Shown here: positions 47,051 through 59,262 of the stretch, one piece after another
How positions within the stretch are numbered: position 1 is the stretch's first letter
Layout of the letters: each line of letters begins with the position of its first letter
Assembly: GCA_007922195.1 (NCBI GenBank)
Contig: ML682121.1
Coordinates: forward strand, 2,956,853 to 3,020,852
DNA length: 64,000 bases
Origin: Podocnemis expansa
Lineage: Eukaryota; Chordata; Testudines; Podocnemididae
Direction: 5' to 3'
The notes under the pieces: model-generated
Told to the model about the DNA's origin: nothing
Seen by the model: only the letters and a program-made list of their open reading frames with translations
Database searches by the model: none
Position numbers and translations under genes: made by a program

Positions 47051-47545
47051 TTGAAATTGATGGACAAGTGTAAATGAGCTTCCGGGGTGCAAAGGACAAC
47101 ACTGAATCGTGCAAGATGGCAGTTGCCAGGGTTGCATCTGGGGCTGAGGGTTTGTCCCATGGGTGGCTAGTAAGAGCGCTCCCCATTAGCTGCAGAACTG
47201 AGTATGTGCCAGAGGTTGGGTGTGAGCTTAGTGAGGAGTGGGGGTTCGTACAGCAAGGCAGGGTAAGTTGGGGCCTTGGAGTGAATAACTGGTGTGACAC
47301 AGCGGCAAAATGAGCCCAGATTGCAGGAGGGGGCATCACACACCTATCTCCACCTCCCCATTTTCCAGCAGCCTTGGGCAGGGTTCCTTTGCAAACCAGA
47401 AGCTGGTCCCTACAAGGTGCATGTCTAGGGGCAAGCAGATTTTCTCCTCTCTAAATCTAACACGCTGGGTTTCAGCAGTCTCTGCCCAAGCCCTGCAGAG
47501 TTTATCTTCCCATTCTCGTTCCTGGTCCCTGCACTGCTGGAGAAA
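47051..47545. other. No gene recognised
   Basis: Part of it (47,330-47,470) resembles the UTR block around CACCTACCTCCACCC of units A and C. Otherwise nothing identified. Confidence 0.35.
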
Positions 47546-48095
47546 TCATAGAAATTGGAAGGGACCATGGGAGGTCATCCAGTCCACTCCCCTGCACTCA
47601 TGGCAGGACCAAGAACTCTCTTAAACCATCCCTGACAGGGCTTGTCTGACCTGCTCTTAAAAACTTCCAGTGAAGGAGGTTTAACAGCCTGCCTAGGCAA
47701 CTTATTTCAGTGGTTAATTACCCCAACAGTTAGGAGGTTTTTCCCTAGTTTCCAACCTAAACCTTCCTTGCCAGAATTTAAGCCCATTGCTTCTTGTCCT
47801 ATCATCAGCAGGACACAGTACTTGCCCTCCTCCTTGTGACAACCTCTTAGCTACTTGAAAACTGTTATGTCCCCTCTCAGTCTCCTCCAGACTAAACAAA
47901 CTGCTCTTTCAATCTTCCCTCATAAGTCAAGTGTTCCAGACCGCTAATCATCCGTGTTGCTCTTCTCTGGATTTTCTCCAGTTTGTCTGCAGCTTTCCTG
48001 AAATGAGGCACCCAGAACAGGACACAGTACTCCAGCTGAGACCTAATCAGGGCTGAGTAGAGCAGAAGAATTACATCTCGTGTCTTATGTATGCT
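47546..48095 (-). mobile_element. CR1 LINE 3' end
   Basis: The 3' end is at left (AATCATAGAAATTGGAAGGG). The minus strand reads YSALIRSQLEYCVLFW and KLEKIQRRATRMISGLEHL, the conserved end of CR1 ORF2. 5' truncated. Confidence 0.8.
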
Positions 48096-48867
48096 GCCCT
48101 GGGGACAGTGGTGTGGGTGGAGCCCACCCAGAACCAATTCCTTCGAATCCGTCTCTTGCTGGGAAAATAAAATCTGCTCCAGAATCCAAATTTCCTTTTT
48201 CTCCCAAGATAGCATCCAGCTCCTACGGGCGCAAGGAGAACCTGGAAAATAGGAAGCAAGGGTGAGCACAGCCTGATGTCTGCCTGCAGCTGCAGCCAGC
48301 CTGAACCAACAGCCCCCAGTAGTTGGGATGGGCTCTGTCCATGCCGTCAATCCTTAATGACACAGAAGCACCTCCAGAAAGTGGCTGCATCAGCACTAGT
48401 CTCCCCCTGCTGTGAGAAAAGCAGGGGGGTGGGAGTGAGAGACCAGCAGGTCCCTGTGGGGAGCTCTTTGGGAACCCACAGTTGTCCCAGGTGTCCCTGA
48501 AAGAAAGCTGACAGCTCAGAGAGCAGGAAGAGGGTGGCAGCTTGGTGGTTTGGGGACAGGGTGCAGATTGTGGGGCAGAGGGAGTCAGTTTGGGGGAATC
48601 GGGTAGTGGGAGCAGTGTCTGGGGTAGGTTGCAATTGGTAGATTGCGGGGGGGGAGCTCTGTGCATGGGGCTGGGAAGATCCCCATGTCTCCTTGTGTTT
48701 TTGTGGGCCCACTTCCTGCTTCCCCAGGAACACGTGAACTGACTTATTGCTTAAAAAGGACAAGCCTTCATCCATTAGCTTTCATGATGCCATAATTAAA
48801 TCTCGGTTGTGGAGATGGTGTTATCACTACATGGTGGAAATTTATTTTTGGATGAGTTCCAGAGGGG
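48096..48867. other. No gene recognised
   Basis: 48,100-48,270 seems a mixed tail of the insertion. 48,540-48,720 is G-rich, resembling 16,350-16,450 and 32,440-32,560. The frames on both strands are not conserved. Confidence 0.35.
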
Positions 48868-49046
48868 GAGTCAGGTTGGTCTGGTAAGTTCATCAAAACA
48901 AACAAGGAGTCTTGGGGAACTTTTAAAGACAAACATATTTATCTCATGAGTTTTTCTGGGAGAAAATCCCACTTTGTTTCTTCCACCACAGCTCATGTGC
49001 TAAATGAATTTGTTTGTCTTTAGAAGAGCCCCAGGACTCTTTGGTT
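48868..49046. repeat. Penelope-type hairpin terminal repeat
   Basis: AACAAACAAGGAGTCTTGG ... the hairpin meets near 48,975 (GAGAAAATCCCACTTTG) ... TTTGTTTGTCTTTAGAAGAG. Diverged copy. Confidence 0.6.
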
Positions 49047-49199
49047 ATTTCCCTGCATTTAGGTAAGTATACCAGTTTAATCCTCTTCATACCTGAGCTT
49101 CAGCCTTTTCTGACCCAACTTCCCTGCCTTCCACCCATGCAGGAGCCAGGGGCTTGCTTTGATTCACCCTGCTTTGTGCAGGAGGGTGCAAACACTTGC

Positions 49200-49525
49200 T
49201 CAAGCTTTGGGGGCTTGGCTGCAGGGCTGAGGCTGCAGGGGAGGTGGTGTCAGTGAGAGCTTAGACAAAGGGCTGGGATTTTGCTTTGCAATTGCTTTAT
49301 CACTAGGACCCAGAAGGCGCTGGCTTGCCAGCAGGCGGGAGAGGAAGGAAGTGAATTGAATTGCATTGAGCAGAGCAGCCTTTTGCTGGGTGGAGCCCAG
49401 GCTCTTCTGCAAGATCCTCGACCCTGGTGGTGGGACTGGAGCAGGAGCATCCCCACCTGGCCCCTGCAGACCCCCAGCCTGGCCAGGGCCCCTGGAGAGG
49501 CAGATCCTTGCTGCTGGGGGGGCAG
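49200..49525 (+). promoter_or_regulatory. Promoter region and first non-coding exon of unit E
   Basis: The block GACCCCCAGCCTGGCCAGGG and the donor GGCAG|GTAAGA (49,525) match A, C and D. CpG content is lower than in A and D. Confidence 0.55.
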
Positions 49526-50286
49526 GTAAGAGAGACCATCCCCCTCACCCCACCCCATAAGTGATGGCTGGTTGCACCTGGGCAGAGGGAGGGTTTGCTC
49601 CCAGGCTGCAATTTCTGCTTTGTGCATGGGAAAGGTGGCTGCCAGGTGCCTTGTTGTTTGTTTGTTTATTTGTTTTTGTTTGTTTGTTTGCAGGGATGTG
49701 TGTGGCCAGGCTGGTCCAGAGGGGGAGCAGCTACATCTGGGGGGGAGGGAGACAGGAGGTGGAGTTAGAAGGAGATGCTGAGAGCTTGGGGAGCAGGTAT
49801 GGGGGGTGGTGACCAGGGGGAATGGGGGGCTGTTGAAGGGGGTGAGGATATAAGCAGGGATCAGGGGGACAAGTCTGGGGCAACAGAAGAAATCTCTAAG
49901 TGGGGAGGCAGAGGAAAAAAAGGGGGGATGTGGGGCGGCTGGAGGGGAGTGAGAGAGCAAACAGTGCCTGTGCATGGGAGCGCTACAAAAACACTGACAG
50001 ATCAAGGAGAGCTTCTCACCCCCCAACCTGTGGGGCAGAAGGGGAAATCCCCCCCCCCTTTAAAGGCAAATCAGAAAAACCCTGTGGAGTGGGAATGGGG
50101 ATTAATTCCCAAGGACTCAGAACTGCAAGGTAAATATCCACGTGCAGCCCTCCCACCTGCTGGTCCCTATTATTTCATTGTTTAGAGACAAACTCCCAAC
50201 TGGGGGTTTGCATGTGTGGGGCTGACAGCACTAACCAGGGGCCAAGTCTGATTTCAGAGCAGGATTCAGATCTCAGCAACACCTGA
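49526..50286 (+). other. Intron of unit E with a (TTTG)n tract
   Basis: Aligns with the intron start of A (7,130-7,280), except for an expanded TTTG microsatellite at 49,652-49,691 where A has GCCTTTGTTTGCAGG. G-rich beyond 49,740. No gene. Confidence 0.5.
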
Positions 50287-50441
50287 GTCAAACCAAAAGC
50301 TATTTCCTGCGGCCTGCAATGACAAGATTGTTACTGATATTTGCAATATCATTGTATGGAAAGGTTTCAGTGGTGCGGCCCTCGGGCTACCGTCCTAATC
50401 CTCATGCGGGACTCATGGTGATTTGAGTTTGAGACCTCTGC
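50287..50441. mobile_element. hAT-2 element, left part missing
   Basis: Interior (GCTATTTCCTGCGGCCTGCAA) and right end (GTTTGAGACCTCTG) match the family; the left terminus is absent. Confidence 0.65.
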
Positions 50442-50564
50442 CCAAACTCACTTGATTCTCCTTTTTGTAGCATTGGCTCAGAGCCCCTGTTATTGGGGAG
50501 AGGGGAAGTTAAATGTGTCTCCTGTATAGTTTAGCTGGGAGGGAGCAGGACTGTGTTGTAATAA

Positions 50565-51748
50565 TGTTGTGACCCGAGCCTCCTGGCATAACCCCCTGAA
50601 TATGCAACGACCAGGGCAAGCTGTGAAAAGGAGAACAGATTCTCCCAGCACTGGTGGGTTCCCTGGAGATAAACTTCCCAACCAGTCACAAACAATGTTT
50701 CTGATCCCCCACACCGGATATCAAGAAGCCACCTTAAAATATACTCAGCCCCCTTTACCGCATTTCAGTCTCTGGTCCCCAATACACCCACTAGGTTTCG
50801 TAAAGAAAGAAGTTGCTTAAATCTCTGAGATCTTCACCCAGAAAGGTTTCTTACACAGAACACTATAAATTTGGATTTTACCCAAAATACCACTCTGCCA
50901 GCCAATCCTGTAGTAACTAAAACTAATGGTATACAAAGAAAGAAAGACTATGAGAGTACTGTTAAAGGGTTAAAGTCACCACATCTGTACATTGATTTGA
51001 AAGTCCGATACATCAAGTCTCCAGCAGAATTCACAGTTTGCAGGTCTTAGGCACACATCCAATACCTAGATGGGTTTAAGTCCTTGTTTCACAGCTTTGT
51101 TTGTTAGAAATCCAGTTTTAAGGAATAGAGACCAAATAATCCAGGTGTAGAGTTTGTTCTGGTTCTCCCCTGAGTATTAGCAGGGTGATTTCAAGGCGGT
51201 TGCTGGCTGGGATCTCAATCCGGTGGCCCAAACTTTCTCTGAGAAGCTTGGAGAGATGTGAGATAAAAGGATTATGTTCCCAGCTTCCTTTTATAGCTGC
51301 AGCAAGGTGGGCATTTGCAGGTCGTTTCTTCCTGTGGGCTTTGATGACAGTTCCCAGGGACTTTCTTAAGTGGAGAATAGTAATGTATATTGGCCTTTGA
51401 AGTAAAACCTTTGCCTCCTGGGCACCACAGGTCATTAGCTGCATTAGCACCATTAATGGACAGTTTCCCTTGCTACATCAAAGGTCCATTTAGATGTTAA
51501 TGTTCCCTTTTCACCCCTGTCCAGTAGAACAATGGTAACAGATAGGGAACCAGTTCGTTTACCTTGCTGACCTCTAACAGGTTATATGTAAACTCCATCA
51601 AGAAGCCACTAATGATACACGTGCATATCAAAACCCTAGCCTACCTGTAACACTACCATGGTATTTTCCTATAATATATCTTTAAAGGTTAAATTTGGGT
51701 CATGTATTTTACAAGATAGCTTGGCCTTCTCAGGCCCAGCATGACAAA
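50565..51748. mobile_element. 1.2-kb insertion unique to unit E, possibly an LTR
   Basis: In A and D the sequence TTGTAATAAAG...CACTGAG is continuous (9,485 and 41,845). In E it is split by 1,184 bp starting TGTTGTGACCCGAG and ending CCAGCATGACA. A start in TG and an end in CA fit an LTR. A target duplication was not found, and no reverse transcriptase is inside. Confidence 0.45.
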
Positions 51749-51881
51749 AGTCACTGAGCATTTTCCCAGTGTCGGGGAGTCTCCAGTGTTTGTCTGCAGG
51801 GAAAGAGCCTAGGGGAATCAGGGTGTGAAAAGTACAGAAACCTCTCCTGAAACCTCACTAATTCCATTCTCACCTAGACAG

Positions 51882-51969
51882 GCTGCAGATTAATGAGCAC
51901 ATTTTGCTCCAGCTCGTCTCATCTTTTCTGGGCACGGGAAGGGAAATGGCTGTAGTGGATCCAGCTCAG
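51882..51969 (+). CDS. Unit E KRAB zinc-finger gene, first coding exon
   Basis: Short 5' UTR, then ATG at 51,946 giving MAVVDPAQ to the donor CAG|GTAGGA. The acceptor is placed at TAGACAG|G (51,881). Combined with exons at 52,291, 53,162 and 53,588 the frame is open for 1,866 nt (621 aa). KRAB-A of E begins with Ile, so the start lies here. Confidence 0.7.
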
Positions 51970-52101
51970 GTAGGAGATATTTGGGGGAGCTGTTGGGGAG
52001 TGTTGTAGGCGGAAGGGGAGGCGTAACATGGGGTGGGTGGGAGATGGGAACTGGGTGGGATAAACCTGCTGGGGCATGGTCAGCCTCGGGCTGATTTATG
52101 A

Positions 52102-52467
<366 letters not shown>

Positions 52468-52510
52468 TGACTTTGACCAGTTAGATGAGAGGGGAATGGG
52501 TCACCTAGGC

Positions 52511-52666
52511 CAATGGTTCTCAGCCTTTTGCAGGTTGTGACGCACGTAGCGGCATGCACCAGCCTACAGGTCATACCAACCCTGCCCTGGCCAAATCCAG
52601 CCCCGTCTCTAGCTCTCCGTGACCAACACTTACCACTCTGTGGCCACACAATCATTGAGAACCGCT
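52511..52666. mobile_element. hAT-type element, family hAT-5
   Basis: The ends CAATGGTTCTCAGCC and ATTGAGAACCGCTG are inverted and diverged. The approximate 8-bp flanks are ACCTAGGC / GCCCAGGC. It sits at the same intron as the hAT-3 copy of unit C but is a different insertion. Confidence 0.6.
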
Positions 52667-53161
52667 GGCCCAGGCCACCACTCTAGTGAGGGCGAGTCAG
52701 TCACCTTCATACCCTGTCCAGTGGGATATTGAAGTCATGAAACCAATGGATATGCTAACTCATCCCCATCCCTCCTGCTTTCATAGGGGCGGAAGTATTG
52801 CATGATCCTATTTACGTTAATTCTCACACATAAGATCTCTGGTTCCCTCCTTTCATGGGCCTAAATTTATCTGTGGGGTGGATTCTGGGCTCCTGAGGTT
52901 TAGATGGCGGAAGGGTTTGATGCCACCTCTACACATCCCCAGAGCATACTGAAAACCTTAGTGAGTGTGTGACAACTGCCCTCTCCCCCAGATGTCTGCC
53001 TCTCTCAAGAGAGCTCAGTGGCCATGGTCCCATCTTTTCAGATCCCATACACACCCTCCAGCACTTCATGACACCAGGTAAGATCAGGGAATATTCTTTG
53101 TGACAAATACTCCACCGGTCCTCAGTATATCCTGACTGTGCCTGATTTCGTCCCCAAGCAG

Positions 53162-53275
53162 GATTTCTTATTGCCAAACCTGACCTGATCACCTGGCTGG
53201 AACGAGGAGAAGAACCATGGATCCCAGATCTGCAGGTCTCCAAGAAAGGGGAGAACCCATGGGGCACCCACACAG
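53162..53275 (+). CDS. Unit E KRAB-B box exon, 12 nt longer
   Basis: 114 nt, phase 1, encoding residues 51-88 ([20 protein letters not shown]...). The extra four codons lie after the core (GENPWGTHT), where A, C and D are shorter. Acceptor AAGCAG, donor CACAG|GTGAGG. Confidence 0.8.
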
Positions 53276-53587
53276 GTGAGGAGTCAATGAAACTGTCATA
53301 GAAATGCATTAAGCAAACAAAGAAAAAAGCTGAAAACTCCTCAAATGCAGCACAGTTCCCCTCATTTCTGCTTCATCATCCCTCAGGTCAGCAGGTGTTG
53401 TATCAATATGGCTCAGGGTTTCTCACCCACCCTGTTACCTGTCAGGAGTTTGATTTCCAACTTTATTTTTTTTTCTGAGTTTCCCCCCACTATTTCCATG
53501 CTGTGTTTTGCCTTTTAACTGCTCCTCTTTTTTTCTTCTTTCTCCCCTGCTCAGGGAATGATGGATTCTCTCTTTCTGCCCCAGCAG

Positions 53588-55188
53588 ATGATAGGACAGT
53601 GAGTGAGAACAAGGAGGAGAATTCACAACAGGAAAGCACAGCACTGCTGAAACCACATGGGATGTTACTGAGAAGAGCTAAAGGGAATTCTTCTCAGTGC
53701 TTGGAAAAGGTCAAAACCCGGGGAAATCAACACAGACCAGAGAAAAAGCTGGGAAACCACCGAAGAAAGAAAACGGATGAATCCATTCATTATGGCAAAA
53801 GATATAGGAATCATGAAGAAACAAGAGCCCAGCAGAAAGCCCACAGAGAAGAGAGAACCTATAAGTGCTTGGACTGTGGGAAAAGTTTCAGCCGGAACTA
53901 CACCCTTACAGTACATCAGAGAATCCATACGGGTGAGAAACCCTATAAATGCTTGCACTGTGGGAAAAATTTCAGTAGGAACTACACCCTTATTCTACAT
54001 CAGAGAACCCATACGAGAGAGAGATCATATCACCTCGATGGTGGGAAATGTGTTAGTCAGAAGTCAAACCTTATTACTCATCAAAAAATCCACAATGGGG
54101 AGAAACCCCACGAGTGCTTCGAGTGTGGGAAATGTTTCAATGAGAAGTCAACCCTTGTTATACACCAGAGAATCCACACAGGAGAGAAACCTCATAAATG
54201 TTTGCACTGTGGGAAAAGTTTCAGTCGAAACTACACCCTTCTTATACATCTGAGAATCCATACAGGAGAGAGACCTCATAAATGTTTGCACTGTGGGAAA
54301 AGTTTCAGTCGAAACTACACCCTTATTCTACATCAAAGAATTCATACAGGAGAGAAACCCTATAAATGCTTGCATTGTGGGAATAATTACATGCAGAAAT
54401 CAACACTCTTTTCACATCAGAAAATCCACACAGGAGAAAAACCCCATAAATGCTTGGACTGTGGTAAAAGCTTCATTCACAGCTCACATCTTATTAGACA
54501 TCAGAGACTACACACGGGAGAGAGGCCATATAAATGCTTGGAATGTGGGAAAAGCTTCAGTCGGAAGCATACTCTTATTTTGCATCAGAGAACCCATACA
54601 AGAGAGAGACCCCATGAGTGCCTCGAGTGCGGGAAGTGTTTCAGTCGGAAATCAAACCTTATTACTCATCAGAGAATCCACACAGGAGAGAGACCCCATA
54701 AATGTGTTGAGTGTGGGAAATGTTTCAAAGACAAGTCAAACCTTATTACTCATCAGAGAATCCACACTGGGGGCAGACCCCATAAATGCCTGGACTGTGG
54801 GAAAAGCTACAGTCGGAGGTCACACCTTACTAAACACCAGAGGACTCACACAGGAGAGACCCCCTATAAATGTTTGAGTTGTGGCAAAAGTTTCAATCGG
54901 AACTCAAACCTTGTTACGCACCAGAGAATCCATATAGGAGAAAAACCCTATAAATGCTTGGACTGTGGGAAGAGCTTCAGTCAGAGCTCGCACCTCATTA
55001 TGCATAAGAGAATCCATACAGGGTATAAACCCTATAAATGTCTGGACTGTGAGAAAAGCTTTGTTCAGAAATCACACCTTCTTAGACATCAGAAATTGCA
55101 CATAGGAAAGACACATCATAAATACCTTGACTGGGGAAAAAGGTTTAGGAAGAACTCGCACCTTTATCATTCATCAGAGACTCCATGA
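53588..55188 (+). CDS. Unit E C2H2 finger exon: 14 intact and 2 degenerate fingers
   Basis: Residues 89-621. The spacer contains [13 protein letters not shown]. Fingers start at about residue 179. Finger 3 has lost both Cys (YHLDGGKC) and finger 16 has Tyr and Trp in place of its Cys pair (KYLDWGK). The other 14 are complete with TGE[KR]P-type linkers. Four fingers (1, 2, 5, 6) share the helix start SRNYTL, and fingers 10 and 11 share [11 protein letters not shown]. The helices differ from those of A and D, so a different DNA target is likely. The two accepted 3' splice sites are 33 nt apart (53,554 / 53,587). Stop TGA at 55,186-55,188. Confidence 0.88.
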
Positions 55189-57772
55189 GGGAGAGACACC
55201 TTAAATGTGGGCAATGCGTCAGTTGGGCACAGACCGTCCCAGGCATCAGCAAATCCGTACAGGGAAGAGTCCTTTACAACGTCCTTAGTGTGGAGATTGC
55301 TGCAGTGTGGGGAGCTAACTCCATGTTGGACCTCCTCCATGGAGGACAGAAATGCCATCCGTGCTCTGAATAGGACTGGCCACAGTAGCGTCTCTCTCCA
55401 CTTCCTAATTCTCACACATCCGTGACATTTGGCTCCCAAGTGCCCAGTGGCCCATCTTTGGGGACAGGTTCCAGCATCAGCTGACCCTGAGGTGTTTGGC
55501 GATCCTCTGACTCTGTGTGAATGGAGAAAGTTCTCCAGAAGTTCCCTTGCCCTGAATCATTTTCCACCCTCTTCCCTTCCTATCCCAGATGGGATTCTCT
55601 TTCCACAGAGATTTGGAGAATGATACTTTGGCCAGGCCCCACCTTCACTCACCCTTGCCACCATCCTGCATCTTTCACCAGCCTCTAGGATTGACTTTGG
55701 TCCCACATTTATCTGAAATTGTTTCCTGTAAGACAAATGACCCAGCATGCTAGGAATTAGATGTCAAGTGGCCAGGAGTTGAGGGGGTTTTGCCAGGGAA
55801 CTGGGAGGATTTAATGTTTGGGGCTGGTAAGGAGGGGAATCAGAAGGAGCTCAATGTTCCTGAGATAATGACTGAGATTTTGGTCATTTTGAGAAAAGAG
55901 GGTGAACATGGGTTAGGGAGTTCTGTCATTCACGTTTGCCCATTTTTCCTGCCACACTTACATTCCAGCCACCTCACCGAGAGGGAACTTTCCATGGGCC
56001 TTTCATGGAAGGCCTAGAAGTTCAACTTCAGTAGGAGGCTAAATTTATCAAGAGAAAAGAGGCCAAGATTAGCTAGCACATGTGCCCCACCCTGACTCTC
56101 ACCCCTTGCCCTAGTCTGGTCTGACTCTGAGCATGGCATTTTACATTGGTCCTTCCCCACAAGCAGAGTGAATGGAATGGTCGAGTCACCAAGTTTCTTC
56201 TTGGGGCAGATTGCTCCATTCCCAATAATTTTCTTTATTGCTCTTGGTCATGCTGCAAAGCATTTATTTGTTGGCCTCTTTTGTGAAACCTAAAGAATTG
56301 TTGGAGCTGGGATAGTTCAAGGTGTCATTGCAACCCCTAAGTACTGGAAGGCGGTGGGCTGAGTCAGAGGAATTCCCTCCTTCCCCTACAGTGGTGCTCC
56401 CATGACACAGCAGCCTCTCTCCAATGCAAGAAGAGTCGATGCTTTCCCCTGCTCATCCCAATCTTTCATATTTCACTGTGTTCTGTACTCTCCATGTGTG
56501 GAAATTTCACTTCAGTCCTAAATGAGAGTCATATGGGCTGGAAATGAAAAGGGGCCTGACTGGGGAATTTGAATAAATTCAGAAGATGTGATTGGTCTTA
56601 CCTGAAATCCCAATTTACATCTATTGTCAAAGGCTTCTTTCTGCCATGCTGTGCTTGTTTGCAGATGGGAAGCTTGGTATTTTACTCCCTGTTTCTTTCC
56701 CTGCGATGCTGCTAAAACTTTTGTAGCATGGCCAAATAGTGTGAGGCGTGAAGAATCTGACAAACATTTAACAAAAATATCCTTAAGTTCTAAAGGGCAG
56801 TGCATCAATGCCATCATGAAAGTAATACAACAGTCCAAAGAGGGCATCGCCCAATTCTTGTGGGTTGCAAATGAGCAGAGCTGAGAAACAAGATGTGGAA
56901 ATGAAAAGTCCTGTCCAACCTGAAACCAGATTGATATTCAGTGAGACAAGGAACCTGTTGGCCAGTTGAGTTTTCCCCTCCCCATCTATCACAGTCTCCT
57001 TTTAGAGGCCAAACTCCCAGATTCTTTTTCATGTATAAAGAGTGAAAATTACCCTTAATGCCATTGGTGGCCATCTAGGGCTTCTCTCTGAGATGTTATT
57101 TTCCATCCCTGAGCACCACAAGCTGCAGGGTCCAGACCTGCCAGCTCTGAATTTTCATACCCTTCTATGGGGCTTTGGGAAAATCTATCATTTGCAGGGG
57201 AAATCTCTCGTGACTGTCATTCCCCATTCGGTTGCCTTATGTGAAAGGAAGGTTCTTCAGCCTTTTTTTTTTTTTTTGGGTGGGGAGGGAAGAGGAGGTG
57301 CTGAGCCTTGGTGGAGTAGTGATGGGGAAGAATGATGACCCATTTTGTAAAGCACTTTGAGGTCTATTGATGATAAAAATTCTATCCAAAGCACGATGTA
57401 TTACTTTTTTGGGTTTTGGCCAAGCAAAATGAGACTTGTGCTCAACTTGATGGTTAATGTGTATCAGCTGGAGACCTGGCCCGAATGACTCCAGTGGAGG
57501 TATGGCAAGTGACAGTAGATGGGAAGCTGTCTTTAAAATAGGACTATCTGTTGGCAATTATGTTGTGAGGAGCCAAGTTTTAATCTGTTCAAGAAAGGGC
57601 CCTTTGTAGTTTGTATCTTTCTAGTTTGATCCGTGTATGTGTCATGGTATTGTATTTTTTTCCAGTGCAAGGGAGACACTAATGTAGTTCGGCCAGTTAC
57701 TAACCCTCTGATGTTTATGTGAATCCCCAGAGAGAGTCACACACCATAATTCAAACTGTTCCAGGGGGGCAG
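55189..57772 (+). other. Presumed 3' UTR and flank of unit E; no gene
   Basis: 55,195-55,560 is weakly similar to the post-stop segments of the other units. 55,560-56,500 and beyond shares short landmarks with the unit A 3' region (CTGACTCTGAGCATGGCAT-like). A poly-T tract is at 57,263-57,279. No conserved reading frame. Confidence 0.45.
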
Positions 57773-57975
57773 CCATGTTAGTCTAGTTCAGCAAAACAAA
57801 CAAGAGGTCCTGTGGCACTTTTAAAGACTAAAAAATTTATTTATTGCATGCACTCCCACTTCGTCAGACAGTCGAAAATGGGAAAAAAAGAGGAAGCTCT
57901 CCCATGAAAACTCATGCGATAAATACATTTGTTAGTCTTTAAAAGTGCCACAGGACTCCCTGTTTGTTTTAAATC
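57773..57975. repeat. Penelope-type hairpin terminal repeat, nearly complete
   Basis: GCAGCCATGTTAGTCTAGTTC, then CCTGTGGCACTTTTAAAGAC and, on the other arm, GTCTTTAAAAGTGCCACAGG (57,938-57,957). The arms run about 75 bp on each side of 57,880. Confidence 0.7.
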
Positions 57976-58620
57976 AAACTGAATTTCAGAGGGACTGACG
58001 GGCAAAGGAAGGACTTTGGGCTAAATAATCAGGCTTCAATGAAGGCCTTCTCTCACCAGACAGGACCCCTTGTCCCTGGAAGGCACAAATCCTTAGGTAA
58101 CGGTTGAAAGGTCTTTGACCTATAGAGCAGTGGTTCCCAACCTTTTCTCTACCATGGCACACCTCGCTACATTTTATTTTTTTGAGGCACACCACCATAT
58201 AGGCTCCAAATGAACTCATGAACATTCAGGAGTCAATCCAGAAATCTTTGGGTAGTTTTTCCAAAAATCCTGTGCCACACCTGCTCAGGCCTGATGGCAC
58301 ACCAGTTGGGAAACACTGCTATAGAGGCTCGCTAAGACAAGGTGCTAGTTGTGAGCTGAAGCTGGCCTTGAGACCACAAGGGAACGTTTTAGGTAGGGAT
58401 GGAAAGATTGAACACTAGCCAGAACCCATGTTAGAGCTGAGCTGATCTCTGCTAAGCCTGTTAGCATGCCAGCTAGGTTGTTTTATTGGTTTTAATGTGT
58501 TTTCTCTGTAATGCTTCAGAATAAAAGAGACTTGCTTAGAAAGCTATGTGCGAGCTTGTGGCTGCGGGCAGTCCTTTGTGGAGCATCTCCCAAGAGAAAT
58601 CAAGTAGGCTTGTTGGGGGT
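57976..58620. mobile_element. Possible LTR-type sequence with an hAT-3 insertion
   Basis: GTAATGCTTCAGAATAAAAGAG near 58,515 looks like a polyadenylation region followed by an LTR-like 3' part. The left part is split by an hAT-3. Ends not fixed; no coding sequence seen. Confidence 0.35.
58128..58318. mobile_element. hAT-3 element with perfect target duplication
   Basis: Starts CAGTGGTTCCCAACC, ends GTTGGGAAACACTG. CTATAGAG is on both sides (58,120-58,127 and 58,319-58,326). Confidence 0.85.
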
Positions 58621-59250
58621 TGCGTCTCCATGGGGAACAACCCGGTAAAGGCAGTAAACTAGAATGGGAATACTCTGATGAGGAGAGAGCAACGTGTGTT
58701 GTGTTGAAACCTGGATACCACCAGGCCCAATGGAGCACAATCTGCACCTGCTAACTGGAGTGAGAGCATGGATGTATTCATGAGAGGTGATGGCCTGGAG
58801 AACTGAAAGCTTGAGAGTGGATGCCCAAGCAGGACCACAGAGAAGTAGGACAGGTGTGGTTGCCTTGAAGTGTGGTAGTGCCAGTAGGAATCTAGGCCAT
58901 GCGGCTGCTTTTGGGCTGGAAATGTGATAAAAGCTCTGCCAGCAACAGGGAGGGCCATGTAGAGCGAAGAGAAAGAAAATGACTGCACAAATTATTATTA
59001 TTCCCACTTGGCGATGGAGAAACTGAGGAAGGGAGTCTTCTCAGGTCTGAAAGGTGGTTTTCTTGCTTCTGGGCTCTTCACTGACTTCTCTGGACCTCTG
59101 ATCTCTCCTGGAGGGCTGTTGCCATTTTGCATCCACCCTACGGCAAACTGCTGCATCAGACGTAGCACACATTGCTCTCAGGAAGACTACTGTATGGTTC
59201 TCTTTCAGTTCATTCTCTTGAATCTTATATAAAGCAATGCTATAGAAAGT
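58621..59250. other. No gene recognised
   Basis: No conserved domain or repeat that I can name. It adjoins the decayed transposase gene and may include its 5' end. Confidence 0.35.
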
Positions 59251-59262
59251 ACATCTCTTCCT

